IMG/VR virus record: IMGVR_UViG_3300030419_003343 | Location: 1-39,141 of that record | Length of the DNA stretch: 39,141 nt | Direction: 5' to 3' (one strand) | From: a virus | In this document: one piece after another, positions 14,320 to 22,074 of the stretch | How positions within the stretch are numbered: position 1 is the first letter of the stretch | Layout of the letters: each line of letters begins with the position of its first letter | Notes under the pieces: model-generated | The model's database searches: none | What the model saw: only the letters and a program-made list of their open reading frames with translations | What the model was told of the DNA's origin: nothing | Made by a program: the position numbers and the translations under genes

Positions 14320-16095
14320 TCAGGAGCCTGACTCACCTAGAAGTCCACGAATGACGACAAGGCCGTACATATCTGGACGAACCATCTTCTTGGCATAGCG
14401 AGTCATCACGCCCTTGCGAGGCACGAAGTCTTCTGGTCCAAAGATGGTAGGAGTGGTTTGTAGTGGCACATAAGGTGCGTATACATAACCAGACTCAAGG
14501 AATGAACCACCTCGGCGGCCGACGAGAACGACGTTGCGGAGGAAGTAAGGATCGACAATAACGTCGAACTTCTTGCTCAGCGAGCCGGTCTTAACGGCAC
14601 CAACGGATCCCTTCTCATCATCTGCGGTAACAGATGCGCGGAAGCCTGCGGTGAACTCAAGGATGTTGGCAACTTCAGGTCCGCAGACGATAAAGTTAGC
14701 ACCACCACGTAGAGTCTTACGGTGGATCTGTGCGGAGACATCATTGATAGTCTCTGCAAGAGTCTCATACCACTCACTCACGGTACCTGTGAAGTCAGGA
14801 GCAGCGGAGCTAGCGCCGATTTCGAGGCCAGTTTCGCGGTTCAAGAACATTCCAGGGGAACGTGCCCAGTAGTAGGTTGCAGCAGTTGCACCATTTACGA
14901 GGTCAGCGAGGATCTCACGGTCGATTTCAAGAGCAATTTGCTCGGAGAGAATCGAAGTAAGTTCAACCTCTGCATCCAAGTTGTGGTATGCGTTGAGGTC
15001 TTGACCCAATTCTGGTGTCCACTTGGCCTTGAGCTTCTTGGTCTGTGCGGTGACAGCCACGGAATCGACCTTGATGTCGATCTCGGGGATAAGCTCAGAA
15101 CCTTCGAGGCCCCATTCGGTTGTACCAGCAACAGAGCCAAGTCCAGTGCCAGCTGTCCAGGCATCCTTAAGAGGAAACTGGAGATCCAAGTTGATCGCAG
15201 CACCGTTGGTACCAGCAATACCACTACAGTTGACAGTACTCAAGAAGTAAAGCTGAACGTTTCCGTTAGCTCCAGTAATATGAGTAAGTCGGCGAAGCTG
15301 TTGTGTGTTTGCTGCTGTAACCGTCTCGTTGGTGACCTCTGTGATGCTCTCGATAGAAGCCGAAATCGCACCTAGGTTGTCATAATCTAGGTTGGAATCA
15401 AGACTTGCTTGAGGAACATCAATACGGATAACCCAACGTGAAGCTGCAGAAGAACTAAGAGCGAGCAAATCTGGATCGAAAACAATGCTCTTCTTCTCTG
15501 CTACGCTTGAACCAGTCAAACCGAAGCCACTTACTGAAATACTGGAAGCGGTTACGGCTGAAGAACCAGTTGGAGATGCGTAAGCATAACCACGGGCGCC
15601 AACTGTGCGGGGACCACCGAAGTCTTCCTTAAGGGTTGCACCCACAAGGTCAACACCGCCAGTAATTTGTGAACCAACCTGATCAGTACCATAGATGGAC
15701 TTATCAGCTTCGTTACCTAGACGGCTAACCATTGTGTCTGATGCACCAAGATTTGGTGAGAACACGAAATCCAGGAAGAAAATGAGACCACTAGGTAGAC
15801 TCATTGGCTGAACGGAAACCAATTCGTTTGCGATCAAACCTGCGAAAACACGACGAACGATGGGGAATGCGACGGCAGCAAAGCCTTCAACATCACCCGC
15901 GCTCATTGAGCTAGATTCGCGAAGCAATTCCTTGGCCTGGTTCTCAAGAAGACGTGCCATTCCTTGCTTCTCACGGTCATTGTCAAGTCCTTCTAGAAGA
16001 CCTGTGCGCTCCCACTTTGATAACAAAGCGTGACCTTCGGCGCGCATATCACGGTTGACAACACCTTCGGTCAACCTTTCGATAATACTAGCCAT
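14320..16095 (-). CDS. Major capsid protein, T4 gp23-type
   Basis: 591 residues; T4 gp23 has 521. The conserved gp23 signature is clear: FPIVRRVFAGLIANELVSVQ, then PMSLPSGLIFFLDFVF at about residues 77-112. A helical N-terminal region (1-60) resembles the gp23 delta domain that is removed during maturation; LRE at residues 58-60 fits the T4 protease rule (L/I-x-E) and gives a cut close to the T4 position (residue 65). The rest shows HK97-type features: KKLKAKWTPELGQDLNAYHN, a helical AEVELTSILSEQIALEIDRE, and near the C-terminus DVIVDPYFLRNVVLVGRRGG. It has a strong AAGGAGG before ATG 16095, follows the scaffold gene and is closed by a terminator. Confidence 0.93.
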   Translation of the reverse strand: MASIIERLTEGVVNRDMRAEGHALLSKWERTGLLEGLDNDREKQGMARLLENQAKELLRESSSMSAGDVEGFAAVAFPIVRRVFAGLIANELVSVQPMSLPSGLIFFLDFVFSPNLGASDTMVSRLGNEADKSIYGTDQVGSQITGGVDLVGATLKEDFGGPRTVGARGYAYASPTGSSAVTASSISVSGFGLTGSSVAEKKSIVFDPDLLALSSSAASRWVIRIDVPQASLDSNLDYDNLGAISASIESITEVTNETVTAANTQQLRRLTHITGANGNVQLYFLSTVNCSGIAGTNGAAINLDLQFPLKDAWTAGTGLGSVAGTTEWGLEGSELIPEIDIKVDSVAVTAQTKKLKAKWTPELGQDLNAYHNLDAEVELTSILSEQIALEIDREILADLVNGATAATYYWARSPGMFLNRETGLEIGASSAAPDFTGTVSEWYETLAETINDVSAQIHRKTLRGGANFIVCGPEVANILEFTAGFRASVTADDEKGSVGAVKTGSLSKKFDVIVDPYFLRNVVLVGRRGGSFLESGYVYAPYVPLQTTPTIFGPEDFVPRKGVMTRYAKKMVRPDMYGLVVIRGLLGESGS

Positions 16096-16133
16096 TTTTT
16101 AATACCTCCTTAATTGTATATTTGACATTAACG

Positions 16134-17258
16134 TTACTTAATGCCTGCTAGTTTTTGCATCCGGTCCAAATGAGGATCGGCTGCAGTGCTCTCTTGACGA
16201 GTAGCACGGATTACAGAAGAACGACGGGTGATGGCCTCGCTCAGCGATTGTGGACTACGTTTTGGCGCAGCCTGCACTGTGCTTTGAAGCGTATCGTATA
16301 TTGTCTTTGCTTCTGTGACGGAACCAGCATTAGAAATCGCTTCGACAATCTTTTCTTTTTGTCGCTCATTCAAGGAGGTATTTCTAAGCACACGGTTCGT
16401 GTATAGTAAACGGCCATTTGACAAATTGGTTTCGACTAATGTCTCTTTCAATTCGCCCATGGCTTGCTTATATTGTAAAACTTGTTGCTTGAGTTGTTTG
16501 TTTTCAAAAGTTAACTCTTCTTGAGCCTTCTTAAGAGGCTCTAATTCTTCCATTGCGTCTGTACTGCGGCGAGCAGCAAGACCCTTTTCCATTTCCCACT
16601 TAACGCTTTCGGCACTCCGGCCGGCCCAGCCGGATAGTTCAGCGGCCATGTCAACAGTTAAGCGTTCCATAACGGCGTCGAGGAGTTCGTCAGAGACTTC
16701 TTGGTCTTCTTCCATAGTGGCGAGGGCGGCTTCATCAGCTTCCTCGGTAGTTTGTGCGGGGTTTTCCACATCAAATTCTTCGTCCTCTTCGATAACTTCG
16801 TCATCGCTGGAAAGTAACTCTGCTAAATCTTCTTCAGAGATTTCAATTTCTTCGTCAACGGTTGCTTCTTGCTTAAGCTCTTGAATGGCTTCTTGCAAGG
16901 CGCCTAGGTTTACGTTAAATTCTACTTCTTCCCCTTCTTCGAGGAAAGACTCTAAATTCTTACCCTCTTCGTCTGCAAGGTTGTCGGTTGCAGCAAGAGG
17001 AATTTCGTCCTCCGTCACCTCTTTGTATTCAGGGGGAGCTTCTTCGCCCATTGGGTCGGTGGCCATTGGGTCTTCTCCAAAAGCTTCTCCGCCGAAATCA
17101 GTTTGGACGGCGCCAAGCTCATCCTGCTCAAGCAAGCTCTCAATAGTTTGTTTTACTTCGTCAGAATACTTGTCAATAATGGCAGCTTCTGCGTTTTTAA
17201 GTGCAGCTTCTTTCAAAGCCTTGGCATCTACGATAGCCTCTTTAAGCAAATTGGACAT
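16134..17258 (-). CDS. Prohead scaffold (core) protein, T4 gp22-type
   Basis: 374 residues, highly acidic (Glu/Asp-rich about 45-200) and helical, with a likely coiled coil about 240-300 (PLKKAQEELTFENKQLKQQV and following). This is the composition of T4 gp22-type core proteins, which are longer here than in T4 (269) and are degraded by the prohead protease. The gene immediately precedes the major capsid gene, as 22-23 in T4. Its C-terminus ends with RMQKLAGIK, almost repeated at the C-terminus of the 463-residue protein at 26643-28034, so this may be a docking signal to the shell or portal. A CAGGAG and a promoter-like motif with an overlapping hairpin lie upstream. Name and role rest on position and composition. 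Confidence 0.85.
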   Translation of the reverse strand: MSNLLKEAIVDAKALKEAALKNAEAAIIDKYSDEVKQTIESLLEQDELGAVQTDFGGEAFGEDPMATDPMGEEAPPEYKEVTEDEIPLAATDNLADEEGKNLESFLEEGEEVEFNVNLGALQEAIQELKQEATVDEEIEISEEDLAELLSSDDEVIEEDEEFDVENPAQTTEEADEAALATMEEDQEVSDELLDAVMERLTVDMAAELSGWAGRSAESVKWEMEKGLAARRSTDAMEELEPLKKAQEELTFENKQLKQQVLQYKQAMGELKETLVETNLSNGRLLYTNRVLRNTSLNERQKEKIVEAISNAGSVTEAKTIYDTLQSTVQAAPKRSPQSLSEAITRRSSVIRATRQESTAADPHLDRMQKLAGIK

Positions 17259-17290
17259 ACAGTTGTCTCCTGGAAAGATAGTCGTTCAAA

Positions 17291-17299
17291 ATAAATAGT
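17291..17299 (-). promoter_or_regulatory. Late-promoter-like motif before the scaffold/capsid unit
   Basis: Minus-strand ACTATTTAT, 32 nt before ATG 17258. Its first bases overlap the right arm of the inverted repeat at 17298-17318. Confidence 0.55.
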
Positions 17300-17318
17300 G
17301 TTTTATGTATCAAAACAC
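17298..17318 (-). other. Inverted repeat downstream of the propeller gene, possible weak terminator
   Basis: Minus strand GTGTTTT, 7-nt loop, AAAACAC, then TATTTATTTT. It could end transcripts of the fibre island or form part of the promoter region; the T-tract is interrupted, so terminator strength is uncertain. Confidence 0.4.
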
Positions 17319-17347
17319 CCTTTTTTGTAAAATGCTTATTGGGAGCG

Positions 17348-18505
17348 TTAGCTAGAAGGAGCGCCCAAAACATTACATGCGATAGACTCAAAGTTCACAT
17401 TACCCAAAGCAGAGGAACTTATGTATGTCCAATTTACTCCATTGGAGCTTGATAGAAGACAATTGTTACCGCCATTTGTAGCGCCCACCACCACAGCTAT
17501 GGTATTATCAGAAGCAATTGCGCGCATGTGGTGAGAATTTCCGATTGGATCCGGTAACGTGGAAGAGGTAAATGAGGATCCTAGGGTACTGTGTGCTATC
17601 TTTCCATTAGACGCTATCGCAATCCACTTGTTTATTGTGCCGGCGGCATAAATGACACCCCAAACATTACTGGTGCCAAATGGACTAATGGCTGCCACCG
17701 GGTCAGTGGCAAAATTATCATCACTATAATAGATCTTGCCACTATTAGTGCCCATTATCCACCGACCTGCAGCGCCTTGGTCGGCATTATATCCTAAACA
17801 ATAAACTTCATATCCAGAAATAACACCGGCGGCCTGACCCCACGTTATAGCATTTGAAGAACTATAAAAGCGACCTACTCCCAAAGGAGATTTCCAATTA
17901 TTAGCCGAGACGTGATATACCGCATATCCAGTATTCGAAGTGCCGATAAATTCAGGGAGGTTAACTTCTTGCCACGCACCTCCTCCATCTGATGAAGACA
18001 TCATCACGAGGCGATTAGCACCGGAGGAGCGCCCTCCACCAACAGCAAACCAGTTGCCGTTTCCGTATCGCAAACCAGGACCACCGCGCTTTGCGGTCTT
18101 GCCGTTTGGACTGACATTTACACTAGTCCACAGCAAGTTGTTGGTAAGGTCTTGAGAGGCGGAGATGTAATAAAGATCATTAGTCACATTATCAGAGTGA
18201 GCGATCCATCGAGGTTGACTAACACCATCTAATCCGTAAGCCATATTGTAAAAATTCATGCTGCCGTGATCAACGACGAGGCCAAGGGCGCCAGATGCAG
18301 AGCCAGAATGAAAAGAACCTCCAGCACTATCGTTTGCATAAATTCTTCCACCGCTAGCGCCCACAAGCCACCGGGTGGCCTGGGTATCACCCCCTCCACC
18401 ATCATACGTTGCTCCCATATATTTAGAGACATTTGCAACCGCGACACCGCTGATCTTCGCTATGTCATCATCTTCTACATTATTGATCTTTTCAATATCA
18501 GCCAT
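17348..18505 (-). CDS. Beta-propeller-like virion protein, possible adhesin
   Basis: 385 residues. Residues 1-32 hold a fibre-style attachment segment (INNVEDDDIAKISGVAVANV). From about residue 40 the chain has repeats of W-[IVL]-x-G-...-G-[KR]-[IV]-[YA]-x-S...; examples are RWLVGASGGRIYAND, WFAVGGG, RWIMGTNSGKIYYSDDNF and KWIAIASNGKIAHSTLG. Short Asp-box-like turns (SSSNAITW, SSSDGGGAW, SSSNGVNWT) follow several blades. This is the pattern of a six- or seven-bladed BNR/YCF48-type propeller, used in sialidases and phage receptor-binding proteins. No catalytic residues can be recognised. It is the last gene of the fibre island, starting 13 bp after the preceding stop. A surface adhesin on head or tail is likely but not shown. 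Confidence 0.65.
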   Translation of the reverse strand: MADIEKINNVEDDDIAKISGVAVANVSKYMGATYDGGGGDTQATRWLVGASGGRIYANDSAGGSFHSGSASGALGLVVDHGSMNFYNMAYGLDGVSQPRWIAHSDNVTNDLYYISASQDLTNNLLWTSVNVSPNGKTAKRGGPGLRYGNGNWFAVGGGRSSGANRLVMMSSSDGGGAWQEVNLPEFIGTSNTGYAVYHVSANNWKSPLGVGRFYSSSNAITWGQAAGVISGYEVYCLGYNADQGAAGRWIMGTNSGKIYYSDDNFATDPVAAISPFGTSNVWGVIYAAGTINKWIAIASNGKIAHSTLGSSFTSSTLPDPIGNSHHMRAIASDNTIAVVVGATNGGNNCLLSSSNGVNWTYISSSALGNVNFESIACNVLGAPSS

Positions 18506-18518
18506 ATTACTATCCGTT

Positions 18519-21500
18519 TTAGTCTAGTTCAATCCATTCAGAACTGGGATTAAAATAGATTACATTTGCTGTGGTTGTGCAGTAGCCCACTATTCTTACA
18601 AAATCACCTGAACCAGCGGGTGCTGTTGTATCCATCGAAGCAGCCGTAGTGCTCACATAAACCGCTTTACCGGCTGAGAAGTTAGATAGATAAGTGTGGG
18701 CATCAAAATAGCCTCTAATCAACACACCATCGTCAGCGGGATCGCTACCTAAAGCAATACCAAGCATCTGGTCAGCGCCGGTTGCAACGGCATCAGCGTC
18801 GACTTCGGTCCAGTTCCCGTCTGTGTGGAGGTAATATAGTTTACCCGCGGTTAAAGTTCCTCCACCAAACATGACAACTTCACCACCGCCCGTATCGTTT
18901 GCTAAATCGGTAGGGTTGTGATAACTAGTTATCGCTACACCAGACGACGCAGATACTATAGCATCACCAGTAACATCTAAATTGGCCGCAGGAGAGACTC
19001 CAGCCTTATTAACAGCCACCCGCTGATTAGCTCCGTAAAGACGAATAGTATTTTGGTTATTTGTCTTTAGGATAATATCTTTGGTGCTTTCATTCTCAAA
19101 AATCAGATGCTCGTTAGAATTGAGTTGGATAGCCGATTGTGCGGTACCATCTTTTGCAAAAACAATTTCTCTAATAGCGTCACTATCTTTGGCATGTATA
19201 GTTAATAAGGTGTTGGAAGACCCAGTAATTTCCAAAGAACCGGTGATCTTTGCAGTCCCGTTAACATTCAAAGCAGAACTATAAATACTTGAACCAGAAA
19301 TGTCTCCCGAACCACTAACGTAAGCTACTTTGCTTCCGTCAAAGAAAACATCTAGGCCCGCAAATGTTGCTTCGCCCGAACTAGAAACCTCGCCCGTGAC
19401 ATCAACCGAGCCGGCTGTCACTTTTCCATCGGTGGTTAGAGCACCAAAGGTTGCTGTACCTGATCCCGATACCACCCCACCGGATCCGTCGAGTTGTACG
19501 CGAACTGTGTTTCCAGAATCGCGGACACGAACGCGGCCGTGACCACTATTAAGTTCAGCCTTAAATAAATCGTTTTTATTATCATCGCGGAGCGTATATG
19601 AATAAGAACTTCCGCTCACACGCATTCCACCAAAACTAACAATAGATCCTGTTGTTTTGAGGGTGGAACCAAAAGTAGCGGCAGCATTGGCATGTAATGT
19701 GCTGGAAGCTGAAAGGCTGCCATCAATATTGACAGCGCCCCCTGCGGGGTCTAAAGTAATGTCACCGTCAACGTTAAATGTAAGATCGGCCGCAGTAGCG
19801 TCATCATCATTTGTTGTGATTGTGGTCGCACCGTGGGTGGTGGTTTGAATCTGGAAATAATCGCCACTATCGGCCGAACTCTCAATCCTAAGATCAACGC
19901 CGCCATCCTCAACGTCAAGCTGGAGTCCATAGTTGATATCGCCGCCACCTGCTTCGATCCTTGCACCTTGGACGAGGCTGGTACCGTTTGTTCCGCCTTG
20001 CGCATTAATAAGCGCGCCATATACAAAAGTGGAGCCAGCGTTGGCAGCGTGTGTAAGCGTCGGCGTGACATGTAAACCATACATGTAGTTAGTGCCGTTG
20101 GTGGCCGTGGTGTTGTCCATATCAAGCTGGATACCATACATGGTATTGTCGCCAGTGGAGGCGCCTGTCTTATCGAAATCTACTTGTAAGCCGGTTATTG
20201 TTGCGTCGGCAGTATCGGAGTGGTTCTTATCTATTGTTGAATCTCCTGTTACCGTAAGCGTTGAGCCATCAAACGTTAGATTAGATTCTACAGTTGCCTC
20301 GGTACCGTTTTTAAATGTCGCAACACCATTAGCAGTAGAGCCATCCCACGAAATACCGCCACCAGTCACTAAAACTCCGTTCGCGTAGAAAGCGGCGCCG
20401 GAAATATTCAGAGAACTGGAAACGTGAGTAGTATTAATGACAGTATCCAAAGTATGTAAGGATGAGCCGGTAACGCCTAAAGAAGCAGAGAGCTGTTGTG
20501 ATGAAACTTTCCCTGGCACAGTTAGAACAGGGTTAGCCCATGTCAGATTATTGAACGTGTCCAAGGTGTTAGTGTCAGAACCACAAAAAACCAGGCGAGT
20601 GTTGGTATAATTGTTAATAGGCGCAGTATCAAGAGTGTCTCCGCGCCCATAAAATGCCGTACCAGATACGTGACCGGAAGAAGAAATTTGACCAATCACT
20701 GCTATAGAGCCTGTGACTGAAACATTTCTGCCGAACGTTGCATCTCGGCCAATAGCCAAATCATTAGAAGCACTCAAGTCGCCAATAATTTGTAATACGT
20801 TGGTGCCGGCTGAATAATTAAAATTAAGATTATTGCTTCCGCTGAAAGTTGAACCACTGTTAAACTGAATGTTTGTGTCAACGCCGGAGGGTGTTCCAGC
20901 CGGCACATTAGTGAGGCCCGAACCATTACCTACGAACAAACTTGAAGAGACGTGACCAGAAGCACTTACATTGACTGTGGTCAACGTATTGGTATCGAAT
21001 GTTAGATTTGAACTAGCTGCGAAAGAACTACCATTCTTATATTGAATTTGGCCATTAGAGCCTCCGGGAGACGCAAACGTCAATGTACTCTGCATATATG
21101 TGCCTAAAACTGTCGCGGTTGCTTTTTTAGTGGCATTAGATGCGTCAGAGTCAGCAATCAGAAATATATCATTATTACTTATAGAACCCTTGGTGGTTGC
21201 ATCATTTGGACTTACTTTAAGCTTGCCAGCGTCATGTGCAAGCCCCCCAGTCGTGGCCAGGTCTACTGCGATACCACTAGCTCCTACAGTAATACTATTG
21301 CCTCCTTTGGCTGCCAATTTATTACTAGAGTTTTGTAGACCATCTCCAAAGAAAATATTTGAAGCTGACAGTTCTCCACTAACTTTGTATGGTTCAAGAG
21401 GGATATTTTTCAAAGATGCTGCTGAACCTGAAAAAGCAGAAGCAGTCAGAGTGGTGCCATTGTAGATCAGACTACTGTAGGCTGTTGCAGTGCCATCACC

Positions 21501-21728
21501 ATCAGAAACCAAAACTCGCCGGGCGCCATCGCCGCTAATTGCAGTAAGGGCACTCGCACCAAGAGTGGCGCCTGCCGTAGTATCATAAAATGCGCTGGCT
21601 GAAACAGTGCTAGAGAACGTCTTTACCCCTGCAATGGTTTGCGCGCTGTAATTATCAACCATACTCTCGATTGAGCCGGTGGTGGAGTTTGAAAAGTTAA
21701 CCTTTCCTTTTAGGGTATTATAAGCCAT
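18519..21728 (-). CDS. Long tail-fibre-like structural protein
   Basis: 1069 residues, built mainly of short Ser/Gly/Thr-rich beta repeats (many SASG, VTGS, GSLSASS elements), the signature of a trimeric beta-helical fibre shaft. The first residues, MAYNTLKGKVNFSNS, resemble those of the other fibre genes here (MGYNALSG, MAYKFQLG), suggesting a shared attachment point. Around residues 490-650 is a domain with repeats of the form YGIQLDMDNTTATNGTNYMY, known in uncultured marine phage fibres. The C-terminal about 120 residues (GKLYYLHTDGNWTEVDADA, then QMLGIALGSDPADDGVLIRG, then FNPSSEWIELD) form a compact tip domain. GAGGAA precedes ATG 21728. Receptor binding is likely; virion location is uncertain. 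Confidence 0.8.
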   Translation of the reverse strand: MAYNTLKGKVNFSNSTTGSIESMVDNYSAQTIAGVKTFSSTVSASAFYDTTAGATLGASALTAISGDGARRVLVSDGDGTATAYSSLIYNGTTLTASAFSGSAASLKNIPLEPYKVSGELSASNIFFGDGLQNSSNKLAAKGGNSITVGASGIAVDLATTGGLAHDAGKLKVSPNDATTKGSISNNDIFLIADSDASNATKKATATVLGTYMQSTLTFASPGGSNGQIQYKNGSSFAASSNLTFDTNTLTTVNVSASGHVSSSLFVGNGSGLTNVPAGTPSGVDTNIQFNSGSTFSGSNNLNFNYSAGTNVLQIIGDLSASNDLAIGRDATFGRNVSVTGSIAVIGQISSSGHVSGTAFYGRGDTLDTAPINNYTNTRLVFCGSDTNTLDTFNNLTWANPVLTVPGKVSSQQLSASLGVTGSSLHTLDTVINTTHVSSSLNISGAAFYANGVLVTGGGISWDGSTANGVATFKNGTEATVESNLTFDGSTLTVTGDSTIDKNHSDTADATITGLQVDFDKTGASTGDNTMYGIQLDMDNTTATNGTNYMYGLHVTPTLTHAANAGSTFVYGALINAQGGTNGTSLVQGARIEAGGGDINYGLQLDVEDGGVDLRIESSADSGDYFQIQTTTHGATTITTNDDDATAADLTFNVDGDITLDPAGGAVNIDGSLSASSTLHANAAATFGSTLKTTGSIVSFGGMRVSGSSYSYTLRDDNKNDLFKAELNSGHGRVRVRDSGNTVRVQLDGSGGVVSGSGTATFGALTTDGKVTAGSVDVTGEVSSSGEATFAGLDVFFDGSKVAYVSGSGDISGSSIYSSALNVNGTAKITGSLEITGSSNTLLTIHAKDSDAIREIVFAKDGTAQSAIQLNSNEHLIFENESTKDIILKTNNQNTIRLYGANQRVAVNKAGVSPAANLDVTGDAIVSASSGVAITSYHNPTDLANDTGGGEVVMFGGGTLTAGKLYYLHTDGNWTEVDADAVATGADQMLGIALGSDPADDGVLIRGYFDAHTYLSNFSAGKAVYVSTTAASMDTTAPAGSGDFVRIVGYCTTTANVIYFNPSSEWIELD

Positions 21729-21745
21729 ACATGTTTCCTCTTGCT

Positions 21746-21754
21746 ATAAATAGA
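21746..21754 (-). promoter_or_regulatory. Late-promoter-like motif before the long fibre gene
   Basis: Minus-strand TCTATTTAT followed by AG, about 17 nt before ATG 21728. One mismatch at the first base of ACTATTTAT. Confidence 0.4.
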
Positions 21755-21760
21755 TTGAAA

Positions 21761-21973
21761 TTATTTGTTTATTACCACAAAGGCGCCGAAATTAGCATAA
21801 TTCTCTGGATAGTATCGAAAATCATGTCTTTCGAGGATCTGAAAAACAAGCTCCTTCATTCGATGAGAATTCCCTGTTATTATCTTAAGGGGAGTATCGT
21901 TCATCAAAATAAAGTTTTCTACCCGTCGTTCGACCGTATCGTGGTACATACCGTGTAAATCTAAAGTTGTCAT
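21761..21973 (-). CDS. Small Smr-domain protein
   Basis: 70 residues from ATG 21973, chosen because GTGAGG stands just before it. It is a bare Smr domain: the LDLHG motif at residues 4-8 and a second motif ITGNSHRMK at about 32-40 in place of the usual HGKG/TGxG. In bacteria the Smr domain occurs as the C-terminus of MutS2 and in small proteins and has nicking-nuclease or RNA-cleavage activity, with the DLHG histidine implicated. Short Smr proteins with an ITGNS motif are familiar from marine T4-like phages. It is an odd guest between two fibre genes, with its own promoter-like motif. Whether it cuts branched DNA during packaging, acts on stalled ribosomes or mRNA, or is inactive cannot be told from sequence. 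Confidence 0.75.
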   Translation of the reverse strand: MTTLDLHGMYHDTVERRVENFILMNDTPLKIITGNSHRMKELVFQILERHDFRYYPENYANFGAFVVINK

Positions 21974-21988
21974 TGTAGCCTCACTTAT

Positions 21989-21997
21989 ATAAGTAGT
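21989..21997 (-). promoter_or_regulatory. Late-promoter-like motif before the Smr gene
   Basis: Minus-strand ACTACTTAT, 15 nt before ATG 21973 and 3 nt after the T-run of the terminator at 22000-22035. Confidence 0.55.
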
Positions 21998-21999
21998 AC

Positions 22000-22035
22000 A
22001 AAAAAAAAGGACGCCCCCCATAAAGAGGGGCGCCC
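22000..22035 (-). terminator. Intrinsic terminator after the 529-residue fibre gene
   Basis: Minus strand: 9- to 10-bp GC-rich stem (GGGCGCCCC / GGGGGCGTCC, with wobble) followed by nine T. It lies 40 bp downstream of the stop at 22075. Confidence 0.78.
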
Positions 22036-22074
22036 AGGAAAGAAGAGAAATCTTCGAACGATATAAAATATATC

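Noticed and set aside
14722-15375. 217-codon plus-strand frame inside the major capsid gene
   Set aside because: Antisense to the capsid protein; composition rich in Cys and Ser, no known motif; a shadow frame.
21731-21958. 75-codon plus-strand frame over the Smr gene and fibre promoter region
   Set aside because: The minus-strand frame encodes the clear LDLHG/ITGNS Smr protein; both cannot be read as the main gene and the plus frame shows no motif.
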